Assembly (NCBI GenBank): GCA_026874595.1 | Contig: CM049313.1 | Coordinates: forward strand, 50,455,659 to 50,519,658 | DNA: 64,000 bases | Direction of reading: 5' to 3' | From: Sipunculus nudus | Taxonomy: Eukaryota; Annelida; Sipuncula; Golfingiida; Sipunculidae | In this document: positions 46,851 through 59,225 of the stretch, one piece after another | How the letters are laid out: the number at the start of each line of letters is the position of its first letter | Numbering within the stretch: position 1 is the first letter of the stretch | Notes under the pieces: model-generated | Told to the model about the DNA's origin: nothing | The model's database searches: none | The model's input: only the letters and a program-made list of their open reading frames with translations | Made by a program: the position numbers and the translations under genes

Positions 46851-47440
46851 CTTCTACAAGACCGGCTGAACAATTGGAGTGTTCATATGTGTTTAACAGG
46901 AACTTCTCTATAAAAACGTAGGAATATGCTAACAATTATTAATAAGAGAACAATATAATATTAAGTTATATACATTGTCTCATGATACAATTTTATATCA
47001 CCTATATGTGTATGTTAGACTTTTAACAACACGTGTCTCTCAACTAACCCTTACCCGTTAATAATCCGTGTGGTAACACCATAATATGTGATACCATAGA
47101 AAAAAGTGGTGGTACACACTGGTGCAAAGTATAGTACATGCATACCACAAGCATTTGTCATTCAAACACGTCATAAAACGGAACAGAAATGTATAATAGG
47201 TACTTCTCTGTCAACAGATGATATGGAGGGAACAATGGAGAACTGTAAGCAAGACAGATATCTGGATTATTCAAAGAACAGTGCACAAAACAGAGCGTGT
47301 CTTGATTGGTGGATAAATGTCCCATTGCCCGTGGATCTGGTACATTATTTCTTCTAAGAGCTAAGACAATAGCTGTTTCTCATTCATAAGCTCAGGGACC
47401 GCATGGTAAATATTTGTAAAGTATTATAATGAAGGAATGA
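46851..47440. other. Unique AT-rich DNA
   Basis: An 83-codon plus frame at 47106-47357 is unrecognised. Confidence 0.35.
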
Positions 47441-47463
47441 GGAGTCACTTTGAAGACGATCAG

Positions 47464-47475
47464 AGCGCATGCGCT
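47464..47475. promoter_or_regulatory. Candidate NRF-1 palindrome, possible promoter
   Basis: AGCGCATGCGCT is a 12 bp perfect palindrome whose core GCGCATGCGC matches the NRF-1 consensus, common in promoters of widely expressed genes. The next 110 bp is GC-richer than its flanks and ends in ACAG|GTAAAA at 47579-47588, a plausible splice donor. This would fit an untranslated first exon of about 80-100 bp on the plus strand, without direct support. Confidence 0.3.
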
Positions 47476-47589
47476 TAACCGCCGGGTCCATAGCGTACTG
47501 ACAGATTTAGTCCGGTGGCAGCTATTTGTCAATGTGTATAGCGGGCTGTTAGTGTCTACTTTGAGCAGCGAATGCTTTTACAGGTAAAA

Positions 47590-48574
47590 AACGAAGAAAC
47601 CAGCGTTAAGTCTATCTCTGTTAAGATTTATAAAACGTGAAGATTGCCTGTTGTTTTATAAAACGCATCCTTTTAACGTTTTTCCTCCCATGGAAAAAAG
47701 ACTTTCAAAGAATTCGGTCATTATCCGCACACCAGTGATTTAAGTGATTGGCACTCGGAGGTTGTAAGTGCAAATCTCCTGTTAACGGCTTTAGCTTTTA
47801 CATTTTCACCAAGACATCCTAAACATAACGAGTGTCCGTCAAGAATCTAGTCCCAGGCTTATTTTTAAAGACGCGAAGAAGATGAATAGATTGTAATAAG
47901 ACGATGTAAGGAAAAGAAACACATTTTTACAGTTTACCAGGGAGAAAGTCCTTATGATTTTTACCAATCTATACTTTATAATATTATTAAATCTTCTCTG
48001 TTTTGACAGTTAATACTGGAAGCGGACAGCATAACTGTTTCGAGAAACACCTGCGTTTACCTAATTTATATTGTAAACCTGAACTGCAAGGACGTTTTCT
48101 TTTATAGTCTGCTTAACAGCAGATGGCTCTCAAAGCGTGTTAGTCTTCAAAGTATGTTTATGTCTTGAAAGCATTTAGGCTATGAATGATAACTATAAGG
48201 AATATCAAAAGCCTTGGCGATTTTAAGAACCTGCTTTTTAAGAATTTATTTTTTTTCCTGTGACATGATTTCAGCTTAGTAAAACTTGACCCTGTTTTCT
48301 TATGCTTCTGTAAATTACGCAGAAACTACATATAATAAAGCTAATTAATTACGACATGGGCATAACCAGTTTCTGAACTGCATGTTAGTCAGAAGCTGCA
48401 AAGGTAAAAAGTTCCTTGCTATCTCACATAAATAAATGTGCTTTCTGATACGTATATTTTAGCTTTTATGTAAATCTGTTTCAAGTTCTTTTATCGATTA
48501 ACTGATTTGCATAAAAAAACATGTTTTGCTTTCCATACTGAACGTTAAAAATCTGATAAAATAATAAATTAATG
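47590..48574. other. Unique AT-rich DNA
   Basis: No frame or repeat of note. Confidence 0.4.
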
Positions 48575-48950
48575 ATCATATTAATTTGATTTGTATTTTA
48601 TTTTTCGATTATTCAGATTCGGTTTTTTTTCCAGTCTTCCTATCGATCAATATTTTAGTAAGAATATTTAAATATACGTGCCATCTGATGCTTCAGATTA
48701 TAGATATGACTGTCCTTACTGTATTAATAGGCAGACATTATTTAATTGTTTTCAACTTATAATTATCATATTAATAGAATTTGTATTTTATTTTAAGATT
48801 ATTCAGATTTGGTCCTTGTTTTCCAATCTTCCTATCGATCAATATTTTAGTAAGCAGATTTAAATATACGTGCTATCTGATGCTTCAGATCATAGATATG
48901 ATTATACTTACTGTATTAATAGACAGACATTATTTAATTGTTTTCAACTT
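48575..48950 (+). repeat. 190 bp tandem duplication
   Basis: Two copies (48575-48764 and 48765-48950) share ATCATATTAAT, TTCCTATCGATCAATATTTT, ATATACGTGCYATCTGATGC and TTTAATTGTTTTCAACTT with a limited number of substitutions. A local segmental duplication. Confidence 0.93.
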
Positions 48951-49690
48951 GCACACAAAAACTCGCCAGCATTTGATATTTCAATTTTATTTTGTTCACG
49001 TTAGAACATGAGACAGCTGGGCTTACTGCAGCAGCCACTTCTCCTCCTGATAAAACAGACAATCATTTTGGAAGGAGCGTATATACCGTAAAATGCATTT
49101 GTGACCTCACAGGTAGCTGTTAGGAGACAAATGTCTTCTACGTGTCGACATTTCTATGGCAACCTTTATATTTTACAGACAAATACGTTTTGACCACCCA
49201 TACAATTGCCATACACAAATATATCCCTTTACAAGACCATACGGACTTCAGTTAACATCACTACATGATGCTCTAAGGCTGGTTGCTGTTCGGTGAAAAT
49301 GGAGCGGCTAATGTCTAAGGCGCGATGGATTTCTTGATGTTGGCTCTCGCATACCGAGCGTGACTTTCTGCTGGTATCTGGTGTTTAAGTCGATATGCTC
49401 GCCTTAATAATCATTGATCTCACTAAATGCATGCGGAAAGTGTTCTCGTTAACCAATACATGTTACTATATAGCAAAATATCCGATAATCCCTTTTGGAT
49501 ACAATCCCATTTACACATTGCTTTTGGAAACAATCTCATTTTCAAATTGTCTATTATAGTGCTTCATCTACGGTTGGTGCCCCACAGAAAGAGCCTGCTT
49601 CGGATGAATCATTATGTATATTGTTTACACACACGCACATTAATGTGTCTTTTATGTCGAAACGATACGTACATATATATATATAAATAC
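48951..49690. other. Unique DNA, no gene seen
   Basis: No recognisable ORF or motif. A 154-codon plus frame (49427-49891) runs through the following microsatellite and is not credible. Confidence 0.4.
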
Positions 49691-49691
49691 A

Positions 49692-49712
49692 AACACACAC
49701 ACACACACACAC

Positions 49713-49784
<72 letters not shown>
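49692..49784. repeat. Compound (CA)n(TA)n microsatellite
   Basis: CA run at 49692-49742 broken by CCCT, then a TA run to 49784. Confidence 0.95.
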
Positions 49785-49788
<4 letters not shown>

Positions 49789-52629
49789 GCGAGGTTTTTG
49801 TTTGATTGACAGTCATAAGACAGCGCCTATACGTAAGTGTAAATCGGGTTTTTTAGCAATGGCTTTCTTTATAGTAGTCCATATACCTTAACAGTTCTAA
49901 TTCTGAATTTTCTTCTATGGGACAAGGAAGTCATGTGTGAATAGAAAACCATTAGAAGCGGAGAGTATTAAATAGCCTTCCCGATTTAACACTCTTTCCC
50001 AGTGTATGTATTTTTAAATGTTTTAACACGTTTTTTCGGAAGTGAAACATTTTCCGCCTCCTCTGTCCCTCCTGGTGAGGAATATGAATTTAGTCGATCT
50101 CCGAGGCCCTCCTGCCACACTAAAGATATTTACCTTTACTTCGATACGTCCAAAACTATTAGACACAATTAGGAACAAACTGGAAGCAGGACCATTAATT
50201 CTGATTACTACAGATATCAAAGAGGCTCCAGGATGCCTCTCTCGCGAACCCCTTTCAGATGTTCCGCACCCTGGTCGTTACGGGAAGACGTTCTGGCATT
50301 TACAACGTCACATAAAGACATGGCAACTGAGATTTAAAATACCAAAGAGAGATGCAGCACCTTAGTCCCGCCAAGAAGATGACACACCGTGTCTTGTTTC
50401 GGCGTGCTTCTGTAGATTTATGAGGATGGACTTGCGGTAGGTATTTTCGCGCGCCTTCTGGATGAAGAAATAGAACCTCTCGGTTTTAATTGGCGTCCGC
50501 TGCGCTCCTAGGGATCATGTTGCGCTGTTCCCGCTTGGGCGCCGGCTATCGGGCCCCGCTCCGGAATCTTGCGAGTGCTCCTAGAGTAGGCTGTCTGTTT
50601 GGTATTCACGCCCCTTGTACAGATATATTTCTGACCTGTCCCCTTTGTTTATGGACACCACATGGCCAATAGAAAGGGTTCCAGTATAAACATACTCTAA
50701 GTAGCTCACTCTGGCGGTAGGTCTGATAAATCTCTCTAATAACCTATGGATGTGTATTACTTCAGTATGTTGGGCCTGTCTTTTGAATTAATGCATCTGC
50801 TTTATGGATTCTTCATCGCTCTTCAAGGGATCAGGCATGATGGGCCATGAATCCATTTCTAAGTAAAATCTGGATACCAGGATCAGGTTAGTTCGCTTAA
50901 ATCTTCATTTACAGTCATCCCTATGTAAGGTAAATTTTGCCATTCTGATAAATCAAGGGTTTTCTTAGAAATAAACTAGGTTGTCCGACAGGGTTGGCTA
51001 AGATTAAGAGTAATTCTCTATTATGACAATTCCCAAAGGAATGGTGCGTAGTTTATAGTGATGATTATAGGCGTAGGATTTAATAGCTTTGGTTAAGTTG
51101 AAGGCGATTGAGCTGTATGTTCCTGGTCAAATGTCACTTGCGGTTAGCAATGAAAACTGTAAAATCTCGAAGGATCGAACCGCACAGACTGATGGGGCTG
51201 CGATAGACACTTCGCGAGGAAATATCAACTACGTCAGAATTTACTAGGAAATATGAAAAATGACCACCTCAGACATTGTTCCCGACCTTTCAGGATCAAA
51301 AATGTACATTAACATAGAATAGTTACGTGACAAAGGTTAAGTTCCACCACCGTCGATCATAATTTAGATGTTCATCTAGAAATAAGGTAAATCTGCCTTA
51401 TGTCTATGCTTGTTTCCCTGAAATAAGTCAAGTCTTATTTTCTAAATATAAGGTCCTTGTATAAATCATGACACATTTGATCATTATTGCTGATGGCCAG
51501 GAGCTCTAGTAAGTTAACTACTGAATCTGCAGGGCTCTCGCTGTTTGATCGTTAATGTATGACTCGTCAACTAGTCCGATCTCAAGCTGAATGTCTCATA
51601 GTATCATTAATCTTCTTCAGAACACAATGGCATCCTTCAGACTGAAAGGGCTTGCGGGCATTGGAATGAATAATAAAGTAAAGAATAAAATAAATATATA
51701 AAGAACATACCAATACCGGGGTACCGTGGATCGACTGAGTTAATAGCGTCATATAATTAACCGATCTCACAGAATCGATGAATTTGGAATTTAGGAATTT
51801 ATTTTATACCAGCAGACTGTGTACCCGCCCATGCTACACGCAGTAATCTAATTTCCCGCGTCAAGACGCAGCGAAATGAGATATCATTTTAATAACATCC
51901 GCGGGCCCCCTTCAACCATCAAATTAAACTTTATTTGGTCATAGCAGTCCCTCGACGATACTTCACAAACGCCAGCCCCTTACGCACCTAAAGACTGGTT
52001 CTAAGATAATAGGGTCTGTATTTTACTTAAACTCGCACCTGTCATAATGTTCCCCTTCCGTTCAACTACGTGCGTCACAGCCCTAAATTACCGGATTTCA
52101 ATTTCCAGTCATAATATATAGTCAGAATATATCCAACTGCTCTGGTTTAATTTCATTCTGATTCTCTTCTTATTGGCAGTCATTACATTTATTAATTTTG
52201 CATAACCAAATGAATGCTTGCACAAAGCCATTACAATTTTGTCGTCTCTGTTTTAGTTCTGGAGTATTGTACTAAAAATGTCTGGAACAAAATCATACAG
52301 TCCAGGTTTGGAGAATCAAATCCGTAATAAATAAAGCAGTGATGTAATAATTCGATCCATAATGAAGACTTTGGATTCAATCTATTCGGAAACATTTCCT
52401 ACAAGGAGTTCTACCTCTTTACTGGTACAATATCTTTGCAGTACAAGCCTGTAGCGGAGTTCAAATTCTTTCTACATGAGCTCTATGGAAGGAACATGGC
52501 ACATTCAAATTAATGTCACGGTATAAAAGAAATCAGCAACATCATTAACGTGAAGCAATGGAAAAATTCCTCCTCAGACTATATTGTACTCACGTAAGAA
52601 AGGTGAACCTGACTGTGCAGACAGGTTTC
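49785..52629. other. Mostly unique DNA with a GC-richer patch
   Basis: A 107-codon plus frame at 50042-50365 and a 60-codon plus frame at 50490-50672 lie in sequence with more balanced base content. Their products (for example ...HLQRHIKTWQLRFK...) match no family I know. 50695-52620 is AT-rich with no feature. These frames could be exons or decayed retroelement pieces. Confidence 0.3.
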
Positions 52630-52820
52630 AAGGGCGGATCCAGGATTTAGAAAAAGGAGGAGTCCAACCCAGGACGACTAATGATAAAACCTAAAAAAGG
52701 GCCAAGCTGTGGAAAAGAGAGGGGGGGGGGACACAGGCAGTAAAAATTGGCCTTAAACCCTTAAAAAAGGTTCCGGTGACGGAAAAAGGTGACGTAGGTT
52801 CCGGGCCCCCTGTGTGATGC
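52630..52820 (+). mobile_element. Possible short transposon remnant
   Basis: GGGCGGATCCAGGATTTAGA at the left and GTTCCGGGCCCCCTGTG at the right, with a G10 run at 52721-52730, resemble short elements with GCGGATCC-type ends in marine invertebrates (recalled, not checked). The right end does not mirror the left well, so the copy is truncated or misassigned. Confidence 0.3.
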
Positions 52821-54379
52821 TTTGGTCCAATCGCACTATAAAAGATTAATTCAAGATTGAAGAAAATAATGTTTCTCGAAGCAGTTATTCTAATGTAACC
52901 TTTTAAAGGTTATTATCACTTTATTTACTCGTCTTCGGTGAATTGAAACCTCCAACTTTAAACTTTTTTTTGTCTCTTGCGGTATTTCTTCCTGATTTGT
53001 CAGTGCTAGCAGGTTGTTTGTCCTCGTCGCCAGTTTTGAGGTAACAACCATGTCGGGAGGTGGTCCTACTTCAATCATTTAAACGAATCCACACCTCCCC
53101 GTTGGGCCGTTAAGGCCTGAGAGACCGCCACCGTTTACTCACTGTCATGTGCCGACTCTACGTGGCCGGATTAAAAATTGTCAGTGGAGACGGAGATTTA
53201 TAAGCCAGTGTGCTTGTGTGACAGTGGACGGTGACAAAATGTCCGCACAAGCACTAGATGATTAAGATCTACTCTGCATTACCAGAATGTCACTCTAGGG
53301 GGCGGGGGTGCGCTTGGGTACTGATGGAATGAATCCTAATCGCCAGGTGCGGGAATCGACAAAACTCGGCAATAAAATGATATGAACGTTATAAGAAGAC
53401 ATCATTTATGTTTATAAGCATAGGTTAATTTCACCCATCCGGCAATTAAAAGAGAACTGGTGGGGCGACAGGAAGGAACAATTATGCCTCCCTTTGTCGC
53501 GCCGCTTTTTTATAACCAGCGCTTGCTTCTTAAGATAAAATCCAACTCAGCAGTCAGTGATAGGTACCGGACTTTTTACGCGCTGATAGGCTACCCCGTT
53601 CACATCAGGACACCTGGCCCTGACAGATAAAAGGCCCAATTAGCCTCCCTGACACTTTTTGGAATGCCTTGCCGGTCCTTCTCTTGACAAGATGAGATGG
53701 ATTTGTAGAAGCCAATTTGTGCCTCAGGCGAAGAACATTGTTGTTTTACACGTGCGATCGATGAGCATAGCCCTGAAACCGTCAGTTCCACGTCTTGGAC
53801 ACAGTGTGAAGGTAAATACCCCGTCCGTAATGTGCCACAATGATTCTCAGCGTCGCATGGATGGAATTAATCTCACTCTAAAATGAATAGACAAAATACC
53901 TTAGGGGATCGCGCGCTAAAAAGTACGCACGTCCGGAGTAAACCAATGAAAAACAACACACACGAACAAAAACGGCTTAAAGAAACGGTCCCATTAGTAC
54001 AGCCCGACGGCTCAAACTGTGTTAAAGCCCTACCGTGGGAACTAAATGCCTACACCGAGAGGTTGGGCTGTATAAATTGGTTTGACCCTATTATCAGAAA
54101 GGGATTAAGCTCCCCAAGATACAGCAACAGGGACTAAAACATTAGACGAAATAAACATTCTTTTATTCCTTCCCCTAAAGGTTCATTGTGAACATGTGTC
54201 GATCCAGACCAGTTGTTATATCTGTAATGATCTTATTTTCTTACATTTAATCAACTTGAGAGTTCCGTAAAAAGGTATTTATTGAGAAATTTCTTTCTTT
54301 TAAAAAATATATATATATTTTCTGAAAAAAACGTTAAAGAATCTTCCCATGCTTTGTTTAAATAAGTCTTTACTTGACT
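52821..54379. other. Relatively GC-rich unique DNA
   Basis: From about 53080 to 54130 the base composition is less AT-rich and free of simple repeats. A CTCF-core-like CTAGGGGGCGGGG lies at 53295-53307. Frames of 63-84 codons (53659-54137) have no recognisable features. Possible regulatory DNA or undetected exons. Confidence 0.3.
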
Positions 54380-54680
54380 TAATTGTCACACGGCTGGATT
54401 GCTCTGACTGCTACTGGTGCCATTGAAATCCCTCCCAGGCAGAAACAGTGCTGATATGAGCATAATTTTCATCGTCCCCATGTGCAAGTGGGAAATGTTT
54501 CTCTCATCAAGGCATTGACACTGGACGGACATGACATAATCTTTGTGGATCCCGCAATTGAGAGTCCTCGTGTACTGTATCATTATGACAGCTTTATTTC
54601 TTGGGACAATGAGCACAAGTTTTTGTTCATCAGAAAAGACCTGTTCCTTGCAAAAATGATTGATTATTCTCATGTCATTT
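54380..54680. other. Candidate conserved element with overlapping frames
   Basis: Both strands stay open here: 66 codons plus at 54482-54682 and 95 codons minus at 54386-54673. A perfect PBX-HOX-type TGATTGATTA lies at 54657-54666 and a SOX-like GGACAATG at 54604-54611. Neither frame is recognisable. It could be an enhancer or an exon. Confidence 0.25.
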
Positions 54681-56345
54681 AATATTCAAAAGTTCCATCA
54701 GTATCACACATTTATTCTTAATTTAACAGCGAAATTACGCTTCTTTTGGTTTTGAATTTTTGCCAAATTGACTGCTGGTGATTAAATATGTCGAGCGTAA
54801 ACAAGATCCCGGTCGACTAAATAACTGTAAACATCTCCAGGTTGATGAGACGGTGTTCGTTATGTTCCCTCTTTTTCATCCGCCGGGGAACTTGCATATC
54901 TGATTCTGTCTGTTGGCTCTTTACAAAATGACGGGAATGTGTACCTATCGCTAGACAGTGTTCATTTGTTAAACTGGTAGCTGAAAGATTCAAAGTATTT
55001 AATTTTAAATTCTTAAGAATATAAACCGATTACAATACATCAGATCAAGGAATTACAATATCTTGAACGTGGCCATTGGTAAAGGTTGTAGTGACATGTC
55101 CAAGATCGATCATTTTTACTGGTTCTCCGGTTTTCTTCGTGTCTAGAGATTTCTGAAGTTTATGAGAACCAAAGTGTCTGGGAGTAGTTTTTAATAACTA
55201 TTTGTATGATTTATTTAAAATAAATACGATTTAAAAGTTAATATCTCCGACACTTTGCTTATAATCACTTTCAATTTATCCTTCTTGGCCGGCTTCCACT
55301 CCATTACAGTTGTCAACACGTGGTATGAAAATGAAAACCTTACAATTAGCAAAGAGGTTATGAAACTACAACTGGGGTTATCTTGATGAATAATCCAATA
55401 TATTGAGCAAGATCAATATTGATCCCAAATTTAGATACCCCACATTTTTATCATCGCAAATACTTGAATAATCACGTAAACGCAGGAGAACGGGGTGTGG
55501 TTATCGATCGATAGCTGTTAAAATATAAGAAACAAGAATTCATTTATAATGCGATTTGCTGGAAGAGTGTTTAGGGGTAGAGTCCATCTTGTGCTCCTAA
55601 TATCGCCCATCCGTTGAAACCATTGTGTCCAGTGGCTGGAGGGTATATCTAGGGTTACACAAGCCGTTGGCATATGAATGTTTGTATATCGAACACTGGG
55701 ACCACGCGTAAAACCATTTTGTTTCATTTGTGTGACCAATACTTTGTGGTCTACACAGCAAACCAATACTCTGATTTCCTTTAATCTACCAGCTTTTAGC
55801 AATCTTTGTGGCTGGTCCATCAGCAACGGAAACTACGTTCAGGAAAATCTATGCCACAAGCTATGATAGTACTGTTTCAGCTCGTTGCTACTGTCCCGTC
55901 CGTTCCACAAGTGGGGTTATGGTCCATTTTCATTTGATTTATTCCTTCCCGGACAATATCCTTGTCATACAGCCTACCGACCTTCCTAGACCGGTGTCTA
56001 CATTTGTACGTTGTTCCAAGTTGATTTGATACTCACATATATTAGCATATACCAGGTAAGCGCTATGCATATATGGATATGTTTTTTTTTAGATCATAAC
56101 TACATATAAAGTCATTGATATATCAGTGCAAATAAGTAAATAAATATTAAGAGTTAATATTTATATGTAATAATAGGGAAAAAACACGTTTCATTTTGTA
56201 TACAGACATATTTCAAGAGACAGAAGTATTTTAAATGTGTTCTGGGGGATAGGGCAAAAGTATGACCTATATAAGATGAAGATATATAAGATTGATCTAT
56301 TATTTATTTGTCCTCCTCCTGAATATCATTTAAATATTTAGAGTT
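54681..56345. other. Unique DNA, no gene seen
   Basis: Frames of 62-102 codons near 55518-56029 are unrecognised. A donor-like ACCAG|GTAAGC lies at 56050-56059 without an evident exon. Confidence 0.35.
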
Positions 56346-56350
56346 AGGCA

Positions 56351-56780
56351 CAGGCCAATGGCCTATACTTTCGATAAGATACTAGTCAGTAATGATAAGG
56401 TATTAGGTGCGCTGCTTATCAGAGGCTTCTACCAGCAGACACACGGGTCTGGTGTGGTCAGGAAGTGGAATAAGGGATTAAGTCTTCTGACGAGGTGATA
56501 AAAGTGAAAACTCCCGGCACTCAGCCCGAGGCTGGTGCATCTAACATCTAAAGCCCACAGGCGCATCATTGCAATATCACATTATCCTGGCTAAAATGAC
56601 CTGATTTATCTATGACTTAGGATATTGGATTAGGTTTGTAATTACACTTACGTCTCGGCTAACATTACGGCGCACGGGACCAGACGAGTCCTCGGGACCT
56701 GCCCGCTGGGGTGGCGTTAGTAACCGGGTCTGGACTTCCGGCGAGTGCGGAGAGTTAAGTATATTGGACAAGAGTCATTT
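56351..56780. promoter_or_regulatory. Candidate enhancer: GATA and K50-homeodomain site cluster
   Basis: GATAAG at 56373-56378 and 56394-56399, CTTATC at 56415-56420 and GATAAA near 56498, with further TTATC words to about 56620. GGATTA (OTX/bicoid-type) occurs near 56475 and 56627. A CCAAT lies inside AGGCCAATGGCCT near 56352-56363. The end of the block (56650-56760) is GC-rich with an ETS-like ACTTCCGG. No frame is recognisable. The density of sites suggests regulatory DNA, but short motifs recur by chance. Confidence 0.3.
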
Positions 56781-57560
56781 TAAGTTCATCCCTTGCTCGA
56801 TTGTAACTTCAGGCTGCCATATGAAACACCACTAAAGAGAGACGGACCCTCGAATCGCTCCTCATTACTTTATAAAAGACCATAAATTTGAATTTCGGAA
56901 TATCGAACCTTTCATGCATAACCGCAGCTCAAACCCCGAACAAACGTATTGAATATATACCGCACTGGTTGAATTTATATTTACCAAATATAAAATACTC
57001 TCAGAATTCGCTAATACCCTTGAAATGTGCCCATATTTTATACAGCGCCGACAAAAACATCCTGAAAAAATATGGAGCGAAATGAACAATTTTTTATAAA
57101 AAAAATTGTGATCGTATATGGTATCGATAATTTTTACTATTACTATAATTATTATTTTTTATTATTATATTCATTATTATTATTATTACAATAATGATAA
57201 AAATTGTCATCTTCATAATAATTGATTTTTCTGTTACTGACATAAGTTTCGTATTTATACATAGACAACAATCACATCATAAATATTTAAGCTTTGGCAT
57301 GAAGCCCACGTTCTTTGTTTATATTATGGACTGATACCGTCTCTGTTATAATCCCTCGTCATCGTTTTGAGGCCGGGGAGTAACATTATGCGCAAATGAT
57401 TCTATTATTTATGTCTGATTCTTTGGGATCGCTGTCCATTTTCATTCCCTTTGGGTTTAGGACTGCCTGGGTTTAGGACTGCCTGTAACTAAACACCGGC
57501 TTTGTCAATGGCTATGGCTATGGTCATGGATACAGTAAGCATATGTTAGGTATGATTTAA
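56781..57560. other. AT-rich unique DNA with (ATT)n tracts
   Basis: ATT-rich low complexity at about 57135-57200. A 16-19 bp direct repeat (GGGTTTAGGACTGCCT twice) lies at 57452-57485. No gene seen. Confidence 0.5.
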
Positions 57561-57584
57561 TGGTGGTAACAGCCGAGACAACAA

Positions 57585-58040
57585 TAACAATGTTCGCGAA
57601 CACCAAAGTCACGCTAAGTCAAAGTTAACCTGGTCGGTATGGTACGGTCGATAGCAGCCATTGTCTGTTCGGCGTGGTCAGTCAAACACCCGCAGCCCTC
57701 CCTAGGTACCTCTGACTGGCTGACAGCCATTCCCCGTGTTTGCCTTCAACGCCTTTCTCTAATTAAACTCTGGCGCGGCACGCAGTCCCGCGCTGTTACA
57801 TTCGTTGGCAACACTTCCGGTGCGGAACGTCAAACAGCCGACACTGCACATACCTCCCTTGTACATTTCATGCAGCAGACGGCGTTGTGTGGTCTGTCGC
57901 CCCGTCACGCCCAGTTCCCGCTTTGCGTTCCCGCGGCGGCCACATGCAGGTGTGACATGGGAAAACTAGGTACACGTGTTAAGATCATGTCCAAGCCGCC
58001 TGAAAGCATGTTTTTCTTGAACTTCCGCAATATTCCGTAA
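57585..58040 (+). other. GC-rich block with unassigned 133-codon frame
   Basis: The strongest unique GC- and CpG-rich block in the window. It starts with a 12 bp palindrome, TGTTCGCGAACA (57591-57602), and contains a consensus ETS site (CACTTCCGGT near 57810). A 133-codon frame from ATG at 57639 stays open to 58040. Its product is cysteine-, serine- and proline-rich (MVRSIAAIVC...FLNFRNIP) without a domain I recognise. A stop-free run of this length is less surprising in GC-rich DNA. Alternatives are a promoter/CpG region or a real lineage-specific exon. Confidence 0.25.
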
Positions 58041-58360
58041 TTGAGTGAAGAAATTCTAGGGCACCAACACATTTAAGGTCAGTCAAGTCAATATTGTCAA
58101 GTTAAGTTTTTGTACAATACACAAGGTTATATTCAGAATAAAAAATAGAAAACATAGAAAAAACATAAGTCGCCTAGGTTTACATTATGTTTCTTTAATG
58201 CACACCTTCTCCTGCAGAAAACATTTTATAGATCTATCTTGTTTTTCCCCCTCAAGAGTTCGATGATAACCAAGAAACTGAAGATAATGAATCAAATGTT
58301 TGAGGTGGGAACTTTATCATTACCGCCACCTAGTTCACAAAAAAGTTGGGATAATAAATC
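58041..58360. other. AT-rich unique DNA
   Basis: Nothing recognisable. Confidence 0.4.
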
Positions 58361-58362
58361 TT

Positions 58363-58460
58363 GTTCTGATAGCAGAAAGCTCTTAACAGGCGGCGTCTTA
58401 TACGGCTTGCATATATAAGGGGACCGAACTGTCTCGCAAGTGAAGCTTGCATTCTAGCAA
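58363..58460 (+). mobile_element. SINE-D copy 1 (degenerate)
   Basis: TCTGATAGCAGAAAGCTCTT, then GGGGACCGAACTGTCTCGC and AGTGAAGCTTG, align with 62882-62952. Box B has been lost. The TATATAAGG at 58413-58421 is probably a mutated repeat base rather than a promoter. Confidence 0.5.
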
Positions 58461-59129
58461 AGCGGTAGGGACGCGGGACATCTGCGCCAACACAGGCGTA
58501 CGAATTGCTATAAGTGTAGATTTCGGTTCAGTGTGTTTCTTTTCTTGGTATTTCCTTATAACTATTACTTATCTAACATCATCCTAGCGTTTCTCGCACT
58601 ATATGGTCCATCTCTTTGTTATTTACTTTATACTCTGGATAGGCAGGCACGATGACCCGTTGTTAAGTCCGACAGCCATGTGTTCAGGATCAGTAATCAC
58701 AGGATTCCCTCCGTATCAGCATTATGACAGGATTTTAATAATCTCTCTAGGTCTTTTTCTGTCTAATGACAACGATTCTTTGCACAAATAGCCAAAATAA
58801 CATGCCATCAGCAGGTGCTAAAGTTGAGCATGTCTGATTCTGTTACGAAAGGACGAAACCACCAAGGACTCGCTTTCGATTGGTTGATATATGATGGTGA
58901 CATCGCTGACTGTTCAGCCAATCGCTCGAGTATTTCGAATTTAGCCGGTAGTCGATGTGACATGACTGTCGGCCTTGACAACGGGCATCTTCCCTGCCTA
59001 TTCCAAATATTAGGTAACTAAAAAAAGAGATGGACCATATACTGTGAAAAACACAAGAAACGTGTCAGATGAGTAATAGTTATATGGAAATGAACATTGA
59101 AAAGTGACAAATTCAACTGAATTCTATAC
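58461..59129. other. Unique DNA, no gene seen
   Basis: Two frames of 62-68 codons at 58603-59021 are unrecognised. Confidence 0.4.
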
Positions 59130-59225
59130 TAATAGCGATTCAGGCGCCTGTGGCGCCATCCACATGAGTTCGAATCTGAGATCAACCAAATATTATTCCC
59201 TGAGCAAAATGTTTACGTAATTATA
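59130..59225 (+). mobile_element. SINE-D copy 3 (fragment)
   Basis: AGTTCGAATCTGAGATC followed by TATTATTCCCTGAGCAAAAT matches 62954-63008 of SINE-D copy 2 around and after box B. The upstream CAGGCGCCTGTGGCGCCA contains two small perfect palindromes. Confidence 0.42.

Noticed and set aside
49427-49891. 154-codon plus-strand frame
   Set aside because: The middle is a CA/TA microsatellite and the flanks show no recognisable domain.
57452-57485. Short direct repeat GGGTTTAGGACTGCCT
   Set aside because: Only two copies of about 17-19 bp, too small to be informative.
58411-58421. TATATAAGG as a promoter TATA box
   Set aside because: It falls inside a SINE-D copy, where the sister copy has a different sequence. 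Probably a chance mutation.
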